Assembly: GCF_901709675.1 (NCBI RefSeq)
Contig: NC_051105.1
Location: forward strand, 12,200,604-12,264,603
Length of the DNA stretch: 64,000 nt
DNA from: Syngnathus acus
Taxonomy: Eukaryota > Chordata > Actinopteri > Syngnathiformes > Syngnathidae
Direction of reading: 5' to 3'
The notes under the pieces are model-generated. The model searched no databases, had not been told where the DNA came from, and saw only the letters and a program-made list of their open reading frames with translations. This document shows positions 9,127-21,880 of the stretch, piece after piece. The translations under genes were made by a program, and so were the position numbers. Each line of letters begins with the position of its first letter. Position 1 is the first letter of the stretch.

Positions 9127-10040
9127 AGAATTACTATGGGAACAGCAGGAATATAATGAAGCACCTTATGCGAGAAGTGCATGTGAGGTGTAATATTTAT
9201 CATATATTTTTAGTTGTATCGAATAGTGGGTATACCGTAAAGTTCTGTTATGACTATGGATCCATAGGTTATGAATGTATAAAAGCATCATATACTATTA
9301 CATACACCCAACAAACTAAATTTTAATATTTAAAATTTTAATATTGTGAATTCACAAGTCAAGGAAAATAGTTTGTTTCAACTACTGTTCAGTTTATATT
9401 AATAAGAGATTTGGTAAGAAAATATTGTTCAGTTTATATTAATAAGTAATTTGGTAAGAAAAACATGTTAAAAGTTTAGACAGCGTTTGGGTTAGGTTGG
9501 GCAATTTTAGGCAATTGTACATTTTTAGCAAGTTGCATGAAAAAAAAAAACATTCTGATTATTGGGTTCTGTGCCCTATACCTTGAATGTGACACATGAC
9601 AGCTGTGCTATTGAGTATGCATCTTTTGTATACCTGTCATTTCATCTCTGTTCTTATGATTGAAGAGCTACTGTAGCTCGACCCAGTTCCAGAGTGTATG
9701 ACAGGGAAAAAAACCCAAAAGTGTTTATTTCAAGGCTTAACCTGACGAGATGCTGATGGCTGGGGTTTAAACAGAGGAAAATGGTAGGACTGGCTGACTA
9801 CCAGGCCATCTTGTGAAGCAGGGTGGAGCAAAAACAGGGGAATCAAAACTGGCAGGAAGACAAGCAGTGTTGAATTGCCTGCAGTTAACTGAGGCGTGTT
9901 TGACAAACCAATTAGAGCTTGATAATTTGGCAAAACTGGCGGTCAAATGAGGTTCTGTATGAAATATAAATTTGCAAACATTTGTCAAATTTACATCATT
10001 TCCTATTCACTTATTGTATTTCAATGTCAGAATGAATCAA
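9127..10040. other. Noncoding interval
   Basis: AT-rich. A phrase TTCAGTTTATATTAATAAG occurs twice about 60 bp apart (near 9390 and 9428), a minor direct repeat. No element or coding signal is recognised. Confidence 0.4.
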
Positions 10041-10160
10041 TCTGTTTTTAATGTCGATACTTTATTGATCCTCGGGGGGAAATTCCGTTGCCAGCAGTAT
10101 GAATGAATAATTAAATATATAAATAAACAGATGGACAATATAAACATTGGACACGACAAA
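10041..10160 (-). mobile_element. Possible LINE/SINE 3' tail fragment
   Basis: The phrase ATACTTTATTGATCCTCGGG followed by GGGAAATTCC is, in reverse, a GGAATTTCC...GATCAATAAAGTA tail of a kind common in fish retroposons. Only this short piece is present, so the family assignment is a memory-based inference. Confidence 0.4.
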
Positions 10161-10215
10161 AACGACAAACAAAAAAGACCCAAAATTTAAATAAATAAAC
10201 GTCATAAAAGGTTTA

Positions 10216-10385
10216 ATTAATTAAAATATGATATATATCATATTTTTAAGATATATATCTATATCTATATTTTTTTTTAAATATATTTTATATGTAGTAT
10301 ATATATATTTTTTAAAATATATTTTATATATATATTTTTTAATATATATTATTTATATATAATTTATTTATATACTATATTAAGG
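10216..10385. repeat. AT-rich simple sequence
   Basis: Nearly pure A/T with ATATAT and TTTTTTAAATATATTTTATAT-type repeats. It may extrude or melt easily but carries no other information that I can read. Confidence 0.8.
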
Positions 10386-10390
10386 GTTGT

Positions 10391-12459
10391 GTTTTTACTG
10401 TTGCTGAGCTTCTCCCTGCTTTGACATAGTTTTCCCTTTCACAGCTTTCACACGTTAGCTAATTACCTGGACCAAGTAATCCAATCTGCCTTTTAAATCA
10501 TCTGCTAGACTATGGGGATAACATTAGCTCACCATCAGAAGTGATCCCTAGTTTATTGCATTAGAGTTTTTACGGGTCAGGTCAAAAGCGCAGCTGCTTT
10601 ATAAAAGGGTTTAAGAGGTATTTGGATAAGTTGGTACGTTGACACTCAAAAGGGACTCCTTACATTTCTGTTAGCTCTTCAGTTTCTACTTATTCTAGGA
10701 TATGGAATATGTATGTATATGGAAGCTGTATGTATGTTGAAGCTGAAATCCTTTGCCATCTACGTTAAAGGTCCCATGCTTTTTTTGTATCCTCTGCTGC
10801 TCTGGGTCAAAGGTTTCTGCATAGATGGAATCAACAGGAAGCAACATGTGGTATTGAATGTCTAACAAAGATGGCTTGCATGATTGATGCATGAGTCTCA
10901 TCTAGGGTTGACAGGTCATATGTTGCTTGTCTGTAGGTCGTCAGGGATCAGAGCTCCTCGTTAACATTCTGTCCCACCACACTCCCGGAAACCCATCAAC
11001 TTCAAACACAGACGAATTATCTAGTGGGGTTAATTTAAAATCAAATCCATCCCTCATTCTGGATGTTTAGAAAGTGTCCTTTTTTTTCAATAAAAAGGAG
11101 ATTACTTCCCTTTTTGCTTCCTTCTTTCCATTTGTCTTCCCCTCTCATTTTCCCTCTAATTTGGATTGAGGATGTCTCCTCTTGCATGGAAAGGAATCAA
11201 GATGCAGCCGTGCAGGAAGACTAAATCAAACACAACAAAGAGTTTTCACATGTGCATGACTGTGCTTGCGCGCCTCGCTTGAGTGCCAGCTGACAAACAC
11301 ATAAGGCTTTTCAGAGCCAGCTGCTCTAAGAGGACAGTGGCATCCAAACACATTTCATACCAAGCCTTCATTCTACAGCAGTGACAGAGCACAATTAAAG
11401 ACTTACTTCATTCTGCGAACAAGCAATAAATGAACAAGCAATATAATCTTTGGCTATGGCTTCTGAGAGGTTGAGTTTAAATTTTTAATCAGGTCAGTTG
11501 GTCATCAGATGCCATGTATTCACTTATAGGCAGCTGCCTTCAGAGCTCTCCATTGTGATCTGAGAGATTTTGTGAAAGGACCTCCTCAAGGCTGACTTTC
11601 TCAAATTACTAAAGGGCTGCTGGAGAGCCAGACAATTTCCCATGTAGCTTTACTTAATTACCAAAGGTGACAACTGAGCAATCACTTTTGTATTCTCAAC
11701 ATTATTTCATGGAAGAAAGATAGAATATTCACCAGTTTGTGGGATCGCTGGAACTGTCTGCTGTTTAATTTTTTTTTCCTCATAATGAGGCATGAAGGAG
11801 TCCTTTTATGCCTCTTTGACTGTATATCTCTGGGCTTTCTATATTCAAAAGTAAATGAAAAAATAATAACTCTTCTTCAGTCTGGATGCTCTTTTGATTT
11901 GAATTACTGAAGAGTATTCTCTTCCATATCCTTGCCTGGGAAATGGTCTGAATTCATGGAAAGGTCAAAATTAAATTAAAAATGGAATGGACCTGCCAAG
12001 GGTAGGAATGCAAATGACGCACAGTTCATGAAAATATGAGATATGTGTCAAACACTGATGTCCCTCTTACATTCCCATTAACATTGTAGTAATGGAGAAC
12101 ATTATATGTATTTTCAGAGTGCTTGAGTTAGTGATACCACATTTACTTTACCCTTAAGTCATCAAAGCATGTCAGCATGATGGATAAAATGCATGCGTAT
12201 AATAAAGAAAGGCACCGAGAGGACTATAGTATTTTAGCAATAGCTGAGAATTAAATAGGCTTGACAACAGAAGACTTTTCAACACAAGCACAGCTGTAAA
12301 TCTGAATTGTGTTGGAGCGCAACATTACACAAGGATGATCCTATTTTGTACTGAGATTGCGTGCATTTGCGTGTGTCAGTTTTACATGCTTTTAAGCATT
12401 ATATATATGCTTTTATAAACTACTTGAATGTGATAAATCTATAAGTATGTGCTTAAAAG
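10391..12459. other. Long interval of unique-looking noncoding DNA
   Basis: No element ends, simple repeats or coding frames stand out over about 2 kb. It is one of the largest stretches free of recognisable transposons in the window, and so a reasonable place to look for conserved noncoding sequence. Confidence 0.4.
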
Positions 12460-12523
12460 ATGGATGGATGGATGGATGGATGGATGGATGGATGGATGGA
12501 TGGATGTACGGACGGACGGACGG
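12460..12523. repeat. (ATGG)n microsatellite with GACG variant end
   Basis: About eleven GATG/ATGG units are followed by a few GGAC units. ATGG tails also terminate the SINE-like repeats in this window, but no repeat body adjoins this tract. Confidence 0.9.
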
Positions 12524-13292
12524 AAATTTAATGAAATTATGTATAGGTTCAATGTTTCTGTTTTGTAGGACATGTAAGAATATCAACCTCTTCAATATAC
12601 TTCTTTTTTTAAATTAGATCTGTGCACATTTTATTTCCTTAATGGCCACTCAAACCTTAAGGAAGCCAAAATTACAGCCACTAATTTGTATTCATGTCAA
12701 GTTTGTCAGCAGAGTCGATAAGTGATGGAGTATTTCTTTATTGTTCATTAGTTCCTTGAGGCAACTTTGAAAAGACAACGAGAAAATAAAGATGCTGAAG
12801 TGTGTTTTCTTCACACCTAAATTGCATTTTTAAAACTAGGTAGCTCAGTTGAAGACTTTGGAATATATTTAGTAAACCTGTTGCAAATTCGAACAAAAAT
12901 GTGTGAACTTGCCTGTCACCGTTGGGCTATTTGCAAAGACTTAAGGTATGACTAATGCTTCAGTTAATCTGATTTACATAAATAAAGTACAAAATGATGC
13001 CGCCTGATATTCAGTGTGTATAATAGCAGCTTCAGGGACAGAAAACTAACATTACAGTGTGTTTCTGCGAAGCAACTTCTAATATTGATGCAAAGACTGG
13101 TAGTTCTGTATGCTTGCAGATTTGGATTTGTAAAATGCTGCATCTATATATCTATTGTTTTATTTATGTTAACATATATATGTACTACATACATATCTTG
13201 CTGTTATATGCATGACCCTAATGCAGGTAAATAATACACATGGATGGATGAGTGAATATACTTTTGTTAGTTATTTACATTTTTTACTGGGA
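12524..13292. other. No recognisable feature
   Basis: AT-rich unique-looking sequence up to the Tigger-like element. Short frames of about 70 codons at 13016-13430 show no domain. Confidence 0.35.
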
Positions 13293-13512
13293 TACAGTAA
13301 TCCCTCGTTTATCGCGGATAATTGGTTCCAAAAACCACCCGCAATAAATGAAATCCGTGAAGTACAGTCACCCTCTCATCTGTACATTTTTTTATCTGTA
13401 AATTTTTTGTGTGTCAATATATATATATGAAACCATTTAAGTGCATATTGTATTATTAGAACATTAAATAATTGTTTCAAACATGTAAATAATACATAAA
13501 TAGTATAAATAA

Positions 13513-14278
13513 TAGGGGTGTAAATCGCGGGTTTTGTCACGATACGATATCATATCGATACAAAGAACCTCGATACGATATTTGCCGATATCTTAAAGCC
13601 TGCTGTGATTCATTCACGATACATCACGATATAGTGCTCCACGATCGATATTTTTTATTTTATTTTTTAAATAAAAAATATAGAACAATATCCTGATTTA
13701 TAACAATTCATACGCAAAATCAACAAGGTACTGCAAACTCTTTATTTAGGAAATTACAAGAGTAGTGTAGTATACAAAGTGCTTATTTTAACACTGAACT
13801 TTATCAAATTCTTATATTTTTTCTCATATAAGTAAAGAAAAATGAATATTCTTTCTTTTTTTGGAATACCATTAACTTTAAAGTGCATTACTGAACTATT
13901 TATTTACAATAATTCTAATTGTCCGTTGAGCCATCTTTTCTTTGGAATCCAAAGTGCTTCCAAACGAATGACTTGAAGCCCAAAGGGGAGCGAATTTCCT
14001 CGTCTTCTTGGACACTAGCCATAGCACCAGCCCAGGAGCCGCGTAGTTGTCGGCTCCCCTTTCACGTGCCTGCTCTGCTCACAACACAACACGCCGCGTA
14101 CTGCTCCCGGAAAGAGGAAGCAAGCAACAATGAACTGGATTTCAAAATAAAGTCGCGTCTAATGTCGGAGGTCAAACATGGCGATATAAATCGATGTTTA
14201 CGTTTAGCATCGATGCCAATAAATCGTAGAGCATTATATCGATTAATCGATGTGTATCGATGAATCGTTACACCCCTA
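13513..14278. mobile_element. hAT MITE, TAGGGGTGTAA family, copy 1
   Basis: The ends TAGGGGTGTAAATCG and CGTTACACCCCTA are inverted. The exact 8-bp duplication ATAAATAA lies at 13505-13512 and 14279-14286, within T1. The subterminal zones are dense in ATCGAT and CGATAC. A frame of 114 codons on the plus strand (13919-14263) is also seen in copy 2 at 60385-61139 but resembles no transposase domain. The element is probably mobilised in trans. Confidence 0.9.
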
Positions 14279-14689
14279 ATAAATAACATACAGAAATTTT
14301 TGTATAAATATTGAACATATAAATATTATACGTGTGTGCGTGTAACATGTTAACAAGAAGTACTGGCCAGGCTAACGAGTCAGCGGAAAGATGCTAATTC
14401 ACGATCATGCTAACACGCGAAAACGGACCTCTAAAGAAATTTAAACGAACATTTGGAGCAATACTACATTGTCCTAAAGGTTAGACACACGTGATCGTTC
14501 ATTTCTTTTGTTAGGAGACCCACTTACAACGTTAATGACTCCTGTACCACTGTAACCGACATATGTACACAAACGTAAAACAGGAAGTGGTATCGACTGA
14601 AAACGGCCTTCGAAATAAATCCCCCTACCTCAAATCAAAGCACGGCTGAATAACATAAATAACGTGGAGAACAACACATACTGTAAGTA

Positions 14690-14875
14690 TGTTTTTAGAA
14701 CAACTTTTATTATTATAATTTTTTATAACAAGGTACAAGTGTACATAGTGTAAATATGTTTTTAGAACTCTTATTATTATAACAAATTTCTATAAGAAGG
14801 TACACCACTGTAAATATGTTTTTAGAACTCTTATTATTATAACAATTTTTTTATAAAAAGGTACAAGTGTACGCA
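14690..14875. repeat. Tandem units of about 63 bp in T1
   Basis: TATGTTTTTAGAAC begins three successive units (about 14687, 14756 and 14816), each with TTATTATTATAA and a RAGGTACA phrase. The same units occur in reverse at 41940-42665. Confidence 0.8.
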
Positions 14876-15046
14876 CTGCAATTGTGTGGGCACTCCTTGC
14901 CTTCTGCTGGCGTGTGGGCAAGTTTTGTGCCATATTTCCTCAATTTAGAAGTTTTATTTTGACTTAATTTTTTTTTAATTTGGAAAAAAAATCCCCGATG
15001 TAGTGAACGCGATAAACGAACCGCTATGTAGCGAGGGATTACTGTA

Positions 15047-17059
15047 TATCATGACTATTGTTTTATTATGAAAACTAATAAAAAAATGAAAAATAAGACA
15101 TAATTCCACTTTTAAAAAAGTTATGACAATCAAGTATCTACAGTATACAGCCCATATAGTCTCTATAATAATTTTAGCCTCTCTGACCTACTCCATAGAT
15201 GAATACAACACTAGAGAGCACACTTATCCAGAAAAGAGAGAGCAAAGAATCATATGTGAAGGTGGGGCAAGTGGTTGAGTGCTTAGGGAGGGGTAGCAGT
15301 TGTTTGAGGTGGATTGTTGGGGTGGAATAGAGGTTTGAGAAAAGAAGGCAACCTATGAAGTGCAAAGTTAGAGAATGGAAAATGATTGATGTTGGCGCAA
15401 AAGAGATTGTGTACTTTCACTCATTCGTAGCAAAAATATAAAGAATTTAAGGGCAAAAGGCAGTGAAGGAACCAGCGGAAACTGTGTCTATTTATGTGCG
15501 TTTGTGAGAGGAAGAGAAAAGGAAAACCGAATTGAGTACGTGAAAGAGAGAGAGTTATCCTATTTCGTTTAAGTACCGCTATAATTTGTCTAATCTCTAC
15601 GGAAAAGTGCTACTGCCTTCAAGCTAAATGGTCAATTTCCTGTAAAAAGCTGTTAATCACACACTGATGCTGACCTGGGGACAGAATATTATACCGTCAT
15701 ATTGAGGAGATGCATATTTATTTTGTGACTCAAGAAAACCAAATGTTATTTTGCCATTTTATCTTTATCTTTATTCATTCAATTACAATAATTTTAGGAT
15801 TTTTTTTCGATATTTTATGCAAACTGAGAGATGTCGTTAGAAATTAGCGGATCAGAATATTTTACGACGTGGTTGGCTTGTCAAATTGAAAAGTGTAGAC
15901 CTTGCACTACTGTAATAGACATAAATGTGATGGAGATAGTCTGAAAGTATGTTCAGTCTGCAGTTCATTGTGAAAGTGTGACTTTTTCTTGAACTCCAAC
16001 AGACTTATGTCAAGATTCTTTTGAAGCCAAATTGTACATGGCAGGCTGCCAAGATTCTTCTCCCGAGGTTTTCAAACAGCATTTTAAAATGCAATCACAC
16101 AAGTATGTAGGAGTGAAGTTTTCCAATAAATTCCATAGAATGTGTGTTGACTGAGAAGCATCTTTCATAGCACCACAAGGCACTGTTGCCGTTTTCCAGT
16201 ACAGTACAATTTTTCTTCCTACCTGTAGAGCTGCACTCCTCTAACGAATACAATTGTGTACTAAAGATGACACCTGCCTGCCCACCAAAAAGTCATTTAA
16301 ATTACAGACAGTAAGCTACGACCGTCTGCAAACGGCTTAACAAACTAACATAATTGTCTGATCCAGACAGGAGTGGGATTAGACCCAATTGGCCTAAGGT
16401 TTGATTTTGATTGCAAAACCTCAGACCACAGTTTACGCTTTAGTACTCTTCACTTTGCAATGTCAAATAAAGCATAAGGGAATCCAACTTGAACCAATAT
16501 TCAGGCATTAGTGCTAACAAGAACCTGAACATGGAGATGAAAAAAATGGGAATTAATACTGGAGACACTTTGCAAATCTCAGTGTGGTCAAGGCACAATT
16601 AAATAAACCATCAATTTACCTTGAACAAAATCAAACAAACAATCAAACACAGAATACGGCATGGCTAGACAACAACCGTCACCCAGTTTCTTTTGTCTAG
16701 GGACAGCTAGATCATGATTTAAAAATAAAGTAAAATTCCACTGTTCTTAGCAGGGAGACGAGGTTTTTTTTTTTAATCCGTGCTCTCTTATTCATTTGTT
16801 TCCATCTTGGACCTGAATCTTTGTGTTGAAGATAGGATTTTTTCATTGTCCATGGCTGCTGCTTTATCTTTTCCATACTTTCTGGGTTTGGAGTGTATAA
16901 TGTGCAGCTTTTATTATGATTAATAATTTGATTTACCCAAAAGAAGCTTTAATTTTATGTGAATTGTTTGCTAATATATCATTCTTGCTGTTGTGATTGG
17001 GACAGTGCTGCTGTCCATGCACAAATGAATGGCGAGGCGAGGCACGGCAAATACACTTA
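15047..17059. other. Unique-looking noncoding interval
   Basis: About 2 kb with no recognised element ends. Repeated short A/T runs only. No frame above about 65 codons shows a domain. Confidence 0.4.
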
Positions 17060-17110
17060 TACACTCGTTACTCGTTAGTAAAAAGGTTGTGGACCGCTGT
17101 TGTGCGGCAC
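17060..17110 (-). repeat. Block shared with the pogo-like element at 36998-37041
   Basis: A 27-bp core (17081-17107) matches the reverse of 36998-37024 at 26 of 27 bases, and a TATACACT phrase follows in both. In reverse it includes CAGCGGTCCACAACC, which resembles a hAT terminus. No partner end or duplication is visible. Confidence 0.5.
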
Positions 17111-17281
17111 CGCTTTGCTGGGCGGAGGGATGTGATCAGTCACACGGTCACTGGGGAGAAGAGTGGTGTGTTGATCGCATGTCTGTCCGCCAGGCAAATA
17201 GTGCCGTATAATTGACACAAAGAAGACACAGAACAAGATCAAGACGGACATGACTGAAGAAAGGAAGCTTTTATACACAAA

Positions 17282-18281
17282 TAGAGATGTCCCGATCAGC
17301 ATTTTAGGCCTCCAATCCCGATCCGATCCTTTAACCTCAAATCTGATCCGATTCCGAGTTCCGATCCGATATTTTTCCTTTAGTATTGAAATTTATAAAA
17401 CTGAAATACATTATGAGCAAGTAACTCAACTTTTCATAAGACTAAAATTTCATCAATAAGTATTACTATTACCGTATTTTTCGGACTATAAATCGCGTTT
17501 TTTTCATAGTTTGGGTGGGGGGCGACTTAAACTCAGGACCGACTTATATGTGAAATTATTCACAAATTTTCAAAATTCAAAAATCCGCGATGTAGTGAAA
17601 CCGCGATAAACGAACCGCGATGTAGCAAGGGATTACTGTAATTTGAACTGCAACTGACGTCAGCGGCACGGCGCATACGCGGCGGTTGTTTACATAAAGG
17701 ACAAAGGATTCGATCACGGGATTTAATGACTTGGAGTGACAGAGATTGTTTGATAAAATTGTTGTTTATAATTATATGCGCCTGTGGAATAATTTGAATT
17801 GCTCCGACGTCAGCGGCGCGGCCCACATGCGGCGTTGATTCCATAAAGGACGATCAATGGATTTAATGATTTGTAGTGACACCAATGGTTTGATAATATT
17901 GTTGTTTATATAATAGGAATTTTATATATACTTTATATATCGTTATATGGGCCTGTGGAATAATTTGAACTGCTCCGACGTCAGCGGCGCGGCGCACACG
18001 CAGCGTTGATTCCATAAAGGACGATCGATAGATTTAATGATTTGCAGACATTGCAAGTAGCTTTAGGATAGTCTTCACTCTGGAGAGTAAAATATTTCCA
18101 CACTTCTGAAATACTTGCTTGGCACCGCCACGGAGGTTTGTATTGTAACGTCAACCGTAACTAGCGGGTACTTCACAGCAGTTGCCGTAAAGATCGGTAC
18201 GACTCGTCAGCAAATGTAGCCGAGCTCCAATCACTGGAAAATAGGTTAAGATCGGGCTGGTCCGATCTTGGGACACCCCTA
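17282..18281. mobile_element. hAT-like element with nested MITE
   Basis: The ends TAGAGATGTCCCGATC and GATCTTGGGACACCCCTA are inverted, with GATCCGAT-rich subterminal repeats on the left. The flanking octamers TACACAAA and TACATCCC agree only in part, so the target duplication has decayed or the ends are off by a little. A truncated pogo-like MITE (17472-18050) lies inside. No coding capacity. Confidence 0.65.
17472..18050 (+). mobile_element. Truncated pogo-like composite MITE
   Basis: The left end CCGTATTTTTCGGACTATAA, preceded by TA, is followed by the Tigger-type terminus (17572-17640, the longest version in the window). Three tail-derived units of 150-180 bp follow, each with a GACGTCAGCGGC-type phrase and GATTTAATGA. 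There is no right terminus. The sequence passes back to hAT-like DNA near 18050. Confidence 0.75.
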
Positions 18282-18289
18282 TACATCCC

Positions 18290-19482
18290 CACATCATTAT
18301 GGGGGACAAAAGAAATGCATATGATGCTTTTTTTTTTTTAAGTTAAAGGCAGTCAATTTGGCTCTTAAAGCGTCTGTAAAGGCACCTTTAACATGTTCTA
18401 AAAACCACTCAGAATGTTCAATTATATTCACCTGTATCCAAATAATATTATAGAATTTGAAATAAAATTGCAGTCGTGAGCCAAACGCAGTCAATTTGTG
18501 TGTATTTCTCGATCTTCCCTGCCCCTGTCATGAACCGCGCCATTTTGGATCACATGGTACCGTGACGTAGATGATAGGACTCCCCCCATTGTTTACCGAT
18601 TGGTAGCGCGAAGAACCACACAATTTCTTGGTGTTTTGTCTCCAATATGTCACATATAAGCTTAATTTAGTTTACAAATTGGTGTTTAAATGTCTGTTCC
18701 ACGATGGTGAATGTTTGTGTTGTCCCTGCAGAAGCCTATGCTCGTCAAATTCCCAGATTTAATAATTAACAATTTAATTACTGAAATTTTCTCTAAGTCC
18801 TCAGTCTAAAATTTTTATTGATCATTAAAATTATTTTTGGCAGTCGCCATAACATGCCTGTTAGGCAGTCGGTGAGTGTCATTGCGTTTTATGGACCGCC
18901 TGTGTCCCTCACCCTCGGCGCAAGTCAGCCATTGCCAGGATGTTTCACCTTCATAAGCACTAAATTTATTACAGTCTCTGGTGAGCATAAAAGCAAAGTC
19001 TTGAAGCCAATGAGAGCAGCATGCACGCAAGGCTTCATTTGACAGGTGACGCTCACATTTTAGGAATGCTTCACCCAGAGTGCCAGAGTGCATACCTGGT
19101 ATGAGAGTGCAGAAATGACAACTTTGTGTGGACGCGGCAATGTGCACAACCAGACAAGCGTGCAGTAGTGATGTTGTTAAGTCTCCCACACTGGCAGTTT
19201 TTCAAAGATGCATGGCTCAATTATTATTTGATTGATCGCAGTTTGGATTAAGGCGGCCAGCCCTTGGAAGAATCCTACTATTCCTGAACTCTCATTCCTT
19301 TTACAGATGATGATGGTACTGTGCTCATTGGAACTATCAAATCCTGTCTTCGAGGTACAACCAATTTCTTTAACTTCATGTTTGATTTGTGCTCCTGACA
19401 TGCACTGTACCCTGTCGGAACTTAGATAGGTGTCAATTTATTTTCATTGTGTACTGAAAACATGAGACTACATTTCTTACAC
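18290..19482. other. Noncoding interval
   Basis: No element ends recognised. A minus-strand frame of 124 codons (18815-19189) contains several cysteines and histidines but no spacing I can assign to a known domain, and I do not regard it as a gene. Confidence 0.35.
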
Positions 19483-19543
19483 CAGTCCAAAGTCCGGCCC
19501 GCGGGCCAAATCCAGCCCCCGGTCAGATTTCATACGGCCCGTA
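19483..19543. mobile_element. One end of a hAT-type element
   Basis: AGTCCGGCCCGCGGGCCAAA with GCCCCCGGTCAG resembles the GGCCCGCGG-rich ends of the hATs at 22938, 62278 and 59947. LINE coding sequence begins abruptly at 19544 and no partner end is seen on the far side. Confidence 0.5.
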
Positions 19544-20587
19544 GCAGACGACACCACTCTCATCGGACTGATCCAGGACGGTGATGAGACTGCGTACAGA
19601 CAGGAGGTGGAGTGGCTGGTCCACTGGTGCAGCCAAAACCACCTGGAGCTGAACCCGCTCAAGACCGTGGAGATGACAGTGGACTTCAGGCGAGACCCTT
19701 CACCACTTTCACCCCTCACTATCCGCAGTAATACTATTCTCTCCACAGACACCTTCAAGTTCCTGGGAACCACAATCTCTCGGGACCTGAAATGGACCGG
19801 CCACATAGACTCTGTCCGGAAGAAGGCCCAGCAGAGGCTGTACTTCCTAAGACAGCTCAAGAGGTTCAACCTGCCGCGGGAGCTGCTGAAGACCTTCTTC
19901 ACTGCCATCATCCAGTCTGTCCTCTGCACCTCCATTACTGTCTGGTTTGGATCAGCCTCCAAACAAGACAAGCACGGACTGCAACGGACAATCAGGACTG
20001 CAGAAAAGATAATTGGAATCAACCTCCCATCTATCCAAGACTTGTACCTGTCCAGGACCAGGAAACGTGCAAGTAAAATCTCTACAGACCCTTCTCACCC
20101 AGGTTGCAGTCTGTTTGAACTACTCCCCTCCGGACGGCGTTATAGAGCTCTGTACGCCAAAACCAGCAGACACAGAGACAGCTTCTTCCCCCAGGCTGTT
20201 GCTCTGATGAACTCACACCACTCTTAGAGTCTCAGAGTCATTGCTGTGCAATAACATCCTGCTCTCCACACCTTTTATGAATTGTCTACACTGTTTGTAC
20301 TATGTGTCCTCTCTGCATCCATTGCAGCCTGGTCATCCCGGAAGAGGGACCCTCCCATCTGTGGTGTCTTCTCAAGGTTTCTCATTTCCCCTAGCTGGAG
20401 TTTTGAGTTTTACCTTGCCCTCTTGGGAGTTTAAGATCAGGGTATGTTTGAGAATATTTGTCATTTTTCACATGTCCTGAGTGTTGTTAGTCACCTAAAT
20501 GTTGAACAGAGGCTGTGATGTACCGAAGTCAAATTCCTTGTTTGGCACGCTCAAACATGGCGAATAAAAACTCTTGAATCTTGAAAC
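19544..20587 (+). mobile_element. L2/CR1-type LINE, 3' third
   Basis: The open frame from 19544 to 20227 begins in the reverse-transcriptase active site (ADDTTLIGL, from a YADD-type box). It continues through WCSQNHLELNPLKT, the FLGTTISRDLKW box and the C-terminal LFELLPSGRRYRALYAKT region. After the stop at 20225-20227 there is a 360-bp 3' untranslated region that ends in TTGAATCTTGAAAC short repeats, typical of CR1/L2 tails. The frame is uninterrupted, so this truncated copy is fairly young. It has no endonuclease and cannot move on its own. Confidence 0.9.
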
Positions 20588-20868
20588 TTGTCTGCTAAGC
20601 AAGGCAAACTAGCATCATTCAGTGCTTTGGCCATATTACAAGCATTGTCTTGTAAAATATTGTGATCCCTTGCACGATCAATACTGCACTGAGCTAACAT
20701 TGCCCTAAACTGTGTTAACTGGAGCTGTGTGAACCCCTATGCAGCTCTAAATGCTTTACTATTATCCCAGTCACTGGGAAATATGCAATTTCTGGACTTA
20801 AGCCTGTTGCTCTGAAAATTTTGGTCATAAAGAGTGTGACATGACTCCCACTGGACTCCTGCCATTTA

Positions 20869-21537
20869 CTGTATTTTCCGGACTATAAGGCGCTCGGACT
20901 ACAAGTCGCACCAGCCATAAAATGTATAATAAAGAAGGAAAAGATATATAAGTCGCACTGGAGTATACGTCGCATTTTTGCGGGAAATTTATTTCATAAA
21001 ATCCAACACCAAGAACAGACGTGTCATCTTGAAAGGCAATTAAAATAAAAATAGAATAGAGTCAACAACAGGCTGAATAATCGTACGGTATGCTAACGTT
21101 ACATGACACATAAACAACAAACTGAGAACGTGCTTGGTATGTTAACATAACATTAAGAGTTATTCAAATAACTATAGCATAGATAACATGCTAACAAGTT
21201 TACCCAACCATCCGTGTCACTCCAAATCACTAAATCCAATGAAATTTTCATCCTCTGTGTCACTTCGAAACAACCCCGCTAACTCCGGAAGTAGAAGATA
21301 CGGCACTTCCTCTTCTACGTCACTTACGTCAGACTCCTCGTCAGTTGCAGTTCCAATTATTCCCGCCTTTCTGAATCCTGACACACAGGCCTTGAGCGCC
21401 CTATTGCAGTTTAGTGTGAAAATAACATGTGACATAATATAATAATGTGTTAATTTCACACATAAGTCGCCTCTGGGTATAAGTCCCACCCCCAGCCAAA
21501 CTGAAAAAAACTGCGACTTATAGTCCGGGAAATACGG
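20869..21537 (-). mobile_element. Pogo-like MITE retaining transposase C-terminus
   Basis: TA flanks (20867-20868, 21538-21539) and inverted ends CTGTATTTTCCGGACTATAA and TATAGTCCGGGAAATACGG. At 669 bp it is the shortest complete copy. Its minus strand retains an open C-terminal transposase region, and the 5' untranslated and catalytic regions have been deleted. It lacks the Tigger-type terminus and tandem units of the composite copies, so it is the simplest deletion derivative here. Confidence 0.85.
21217..21410 (-). pseudogene. Pogo-like transposase C-terminal fragment
   Basis: The minus-strand frame contains SGFRKAGIIG, an acidic run of D, E and S, LLPELAGLF, and ends RSDTEDENFIGFSDLE at a TGA (21217-21219). 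The transposase at 35170-36498 has the same order: NGFRKAGLLR, an acidic run, VILRLFKSDTEEDDFSGF. This collinearity, not just acidity, is the evidence for homology. The N-terminal helix-turn-helix and DDE domains are absent. Confidence 0.8.
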
Positions 21538-21544
21538 TACCTAC

Positions 21545-21880
21545 CGAGTAAATAGGTTGGTGTATAATGCAGTCTTCATGGAAATGGAGCTTATTCTTAA
21601 ACATCTGTACAGCGCAGGAATCTATGCAAGAATCCTGTTTGTGGAATTTAGCTCTGCGTTCAACATCATCAACACTGAATTCCTCTCCTTCAAACGCAAC
21701 CAGCTCAGCTCCCCTGTCATTTACCATATGATTTTCAGCTTCCTGGACACAGCAGGTGAGGATGGGTGAAAACAGATGGCACCACAGTCTCCTGACTCAT
21801 TAACAATAGCGACAAGTCTGCATATAAACAGGATGTATTGGTGCTTTGGTGTGGCCAACACAACTTGAAGCTAATATGCT
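21545..21880 (+). mobile_element. Degenerate L2-type LINE fragment
   Basis: One frame reads ARILFVEFSSAFNIIN, matching the reverse-transcriptase box usually read as LFVDFSSAFNTI. Further on, SAYKQDVLVLWCGQHNLKL corresponds to SAYRQEVEWLVHWCSQNHLEL in the LINE at 19544. Frames shift between the boxes and the active-site part is missing. This is an old, decayed piece. Confidence 0.75.

Larger units (their letters stand above)
13295..15044. mobile_element. Tigger-like MITE T1
   Basis: TA flanks (13293-13294, 15045-15046) enclose ends CAGTAATCCCTCGTTTATCG and AGCGAGGGATTACTG. CAGTAATCCCTCG with nearby TATCGCGG resembles Tigger/pogo-family termini. The 976 bp that remain after removing the nested hAT contain no transposase. 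The right half has three tandem units of about 63 bp. A near full-length relative in reverse orientation spans 42300-51518 but is split by nested insertions. Confidence 0.85.

Noticed and set aside
13919-14263. 114-codon frame conserved in two hAT copies
   Set aside because: The two copies are near-identical MITEs, so conservation reflects common recent origin. No transposase motif is present and copy 2 is truncated by a small deletion.
18815-19189. 124-codon cysteine/histidine-containing minus frame
   Set aside because: Cysteine and histidine spacings fit no zinc-finger pattern I know, and an overlapping opposite-strand frame is equally open.
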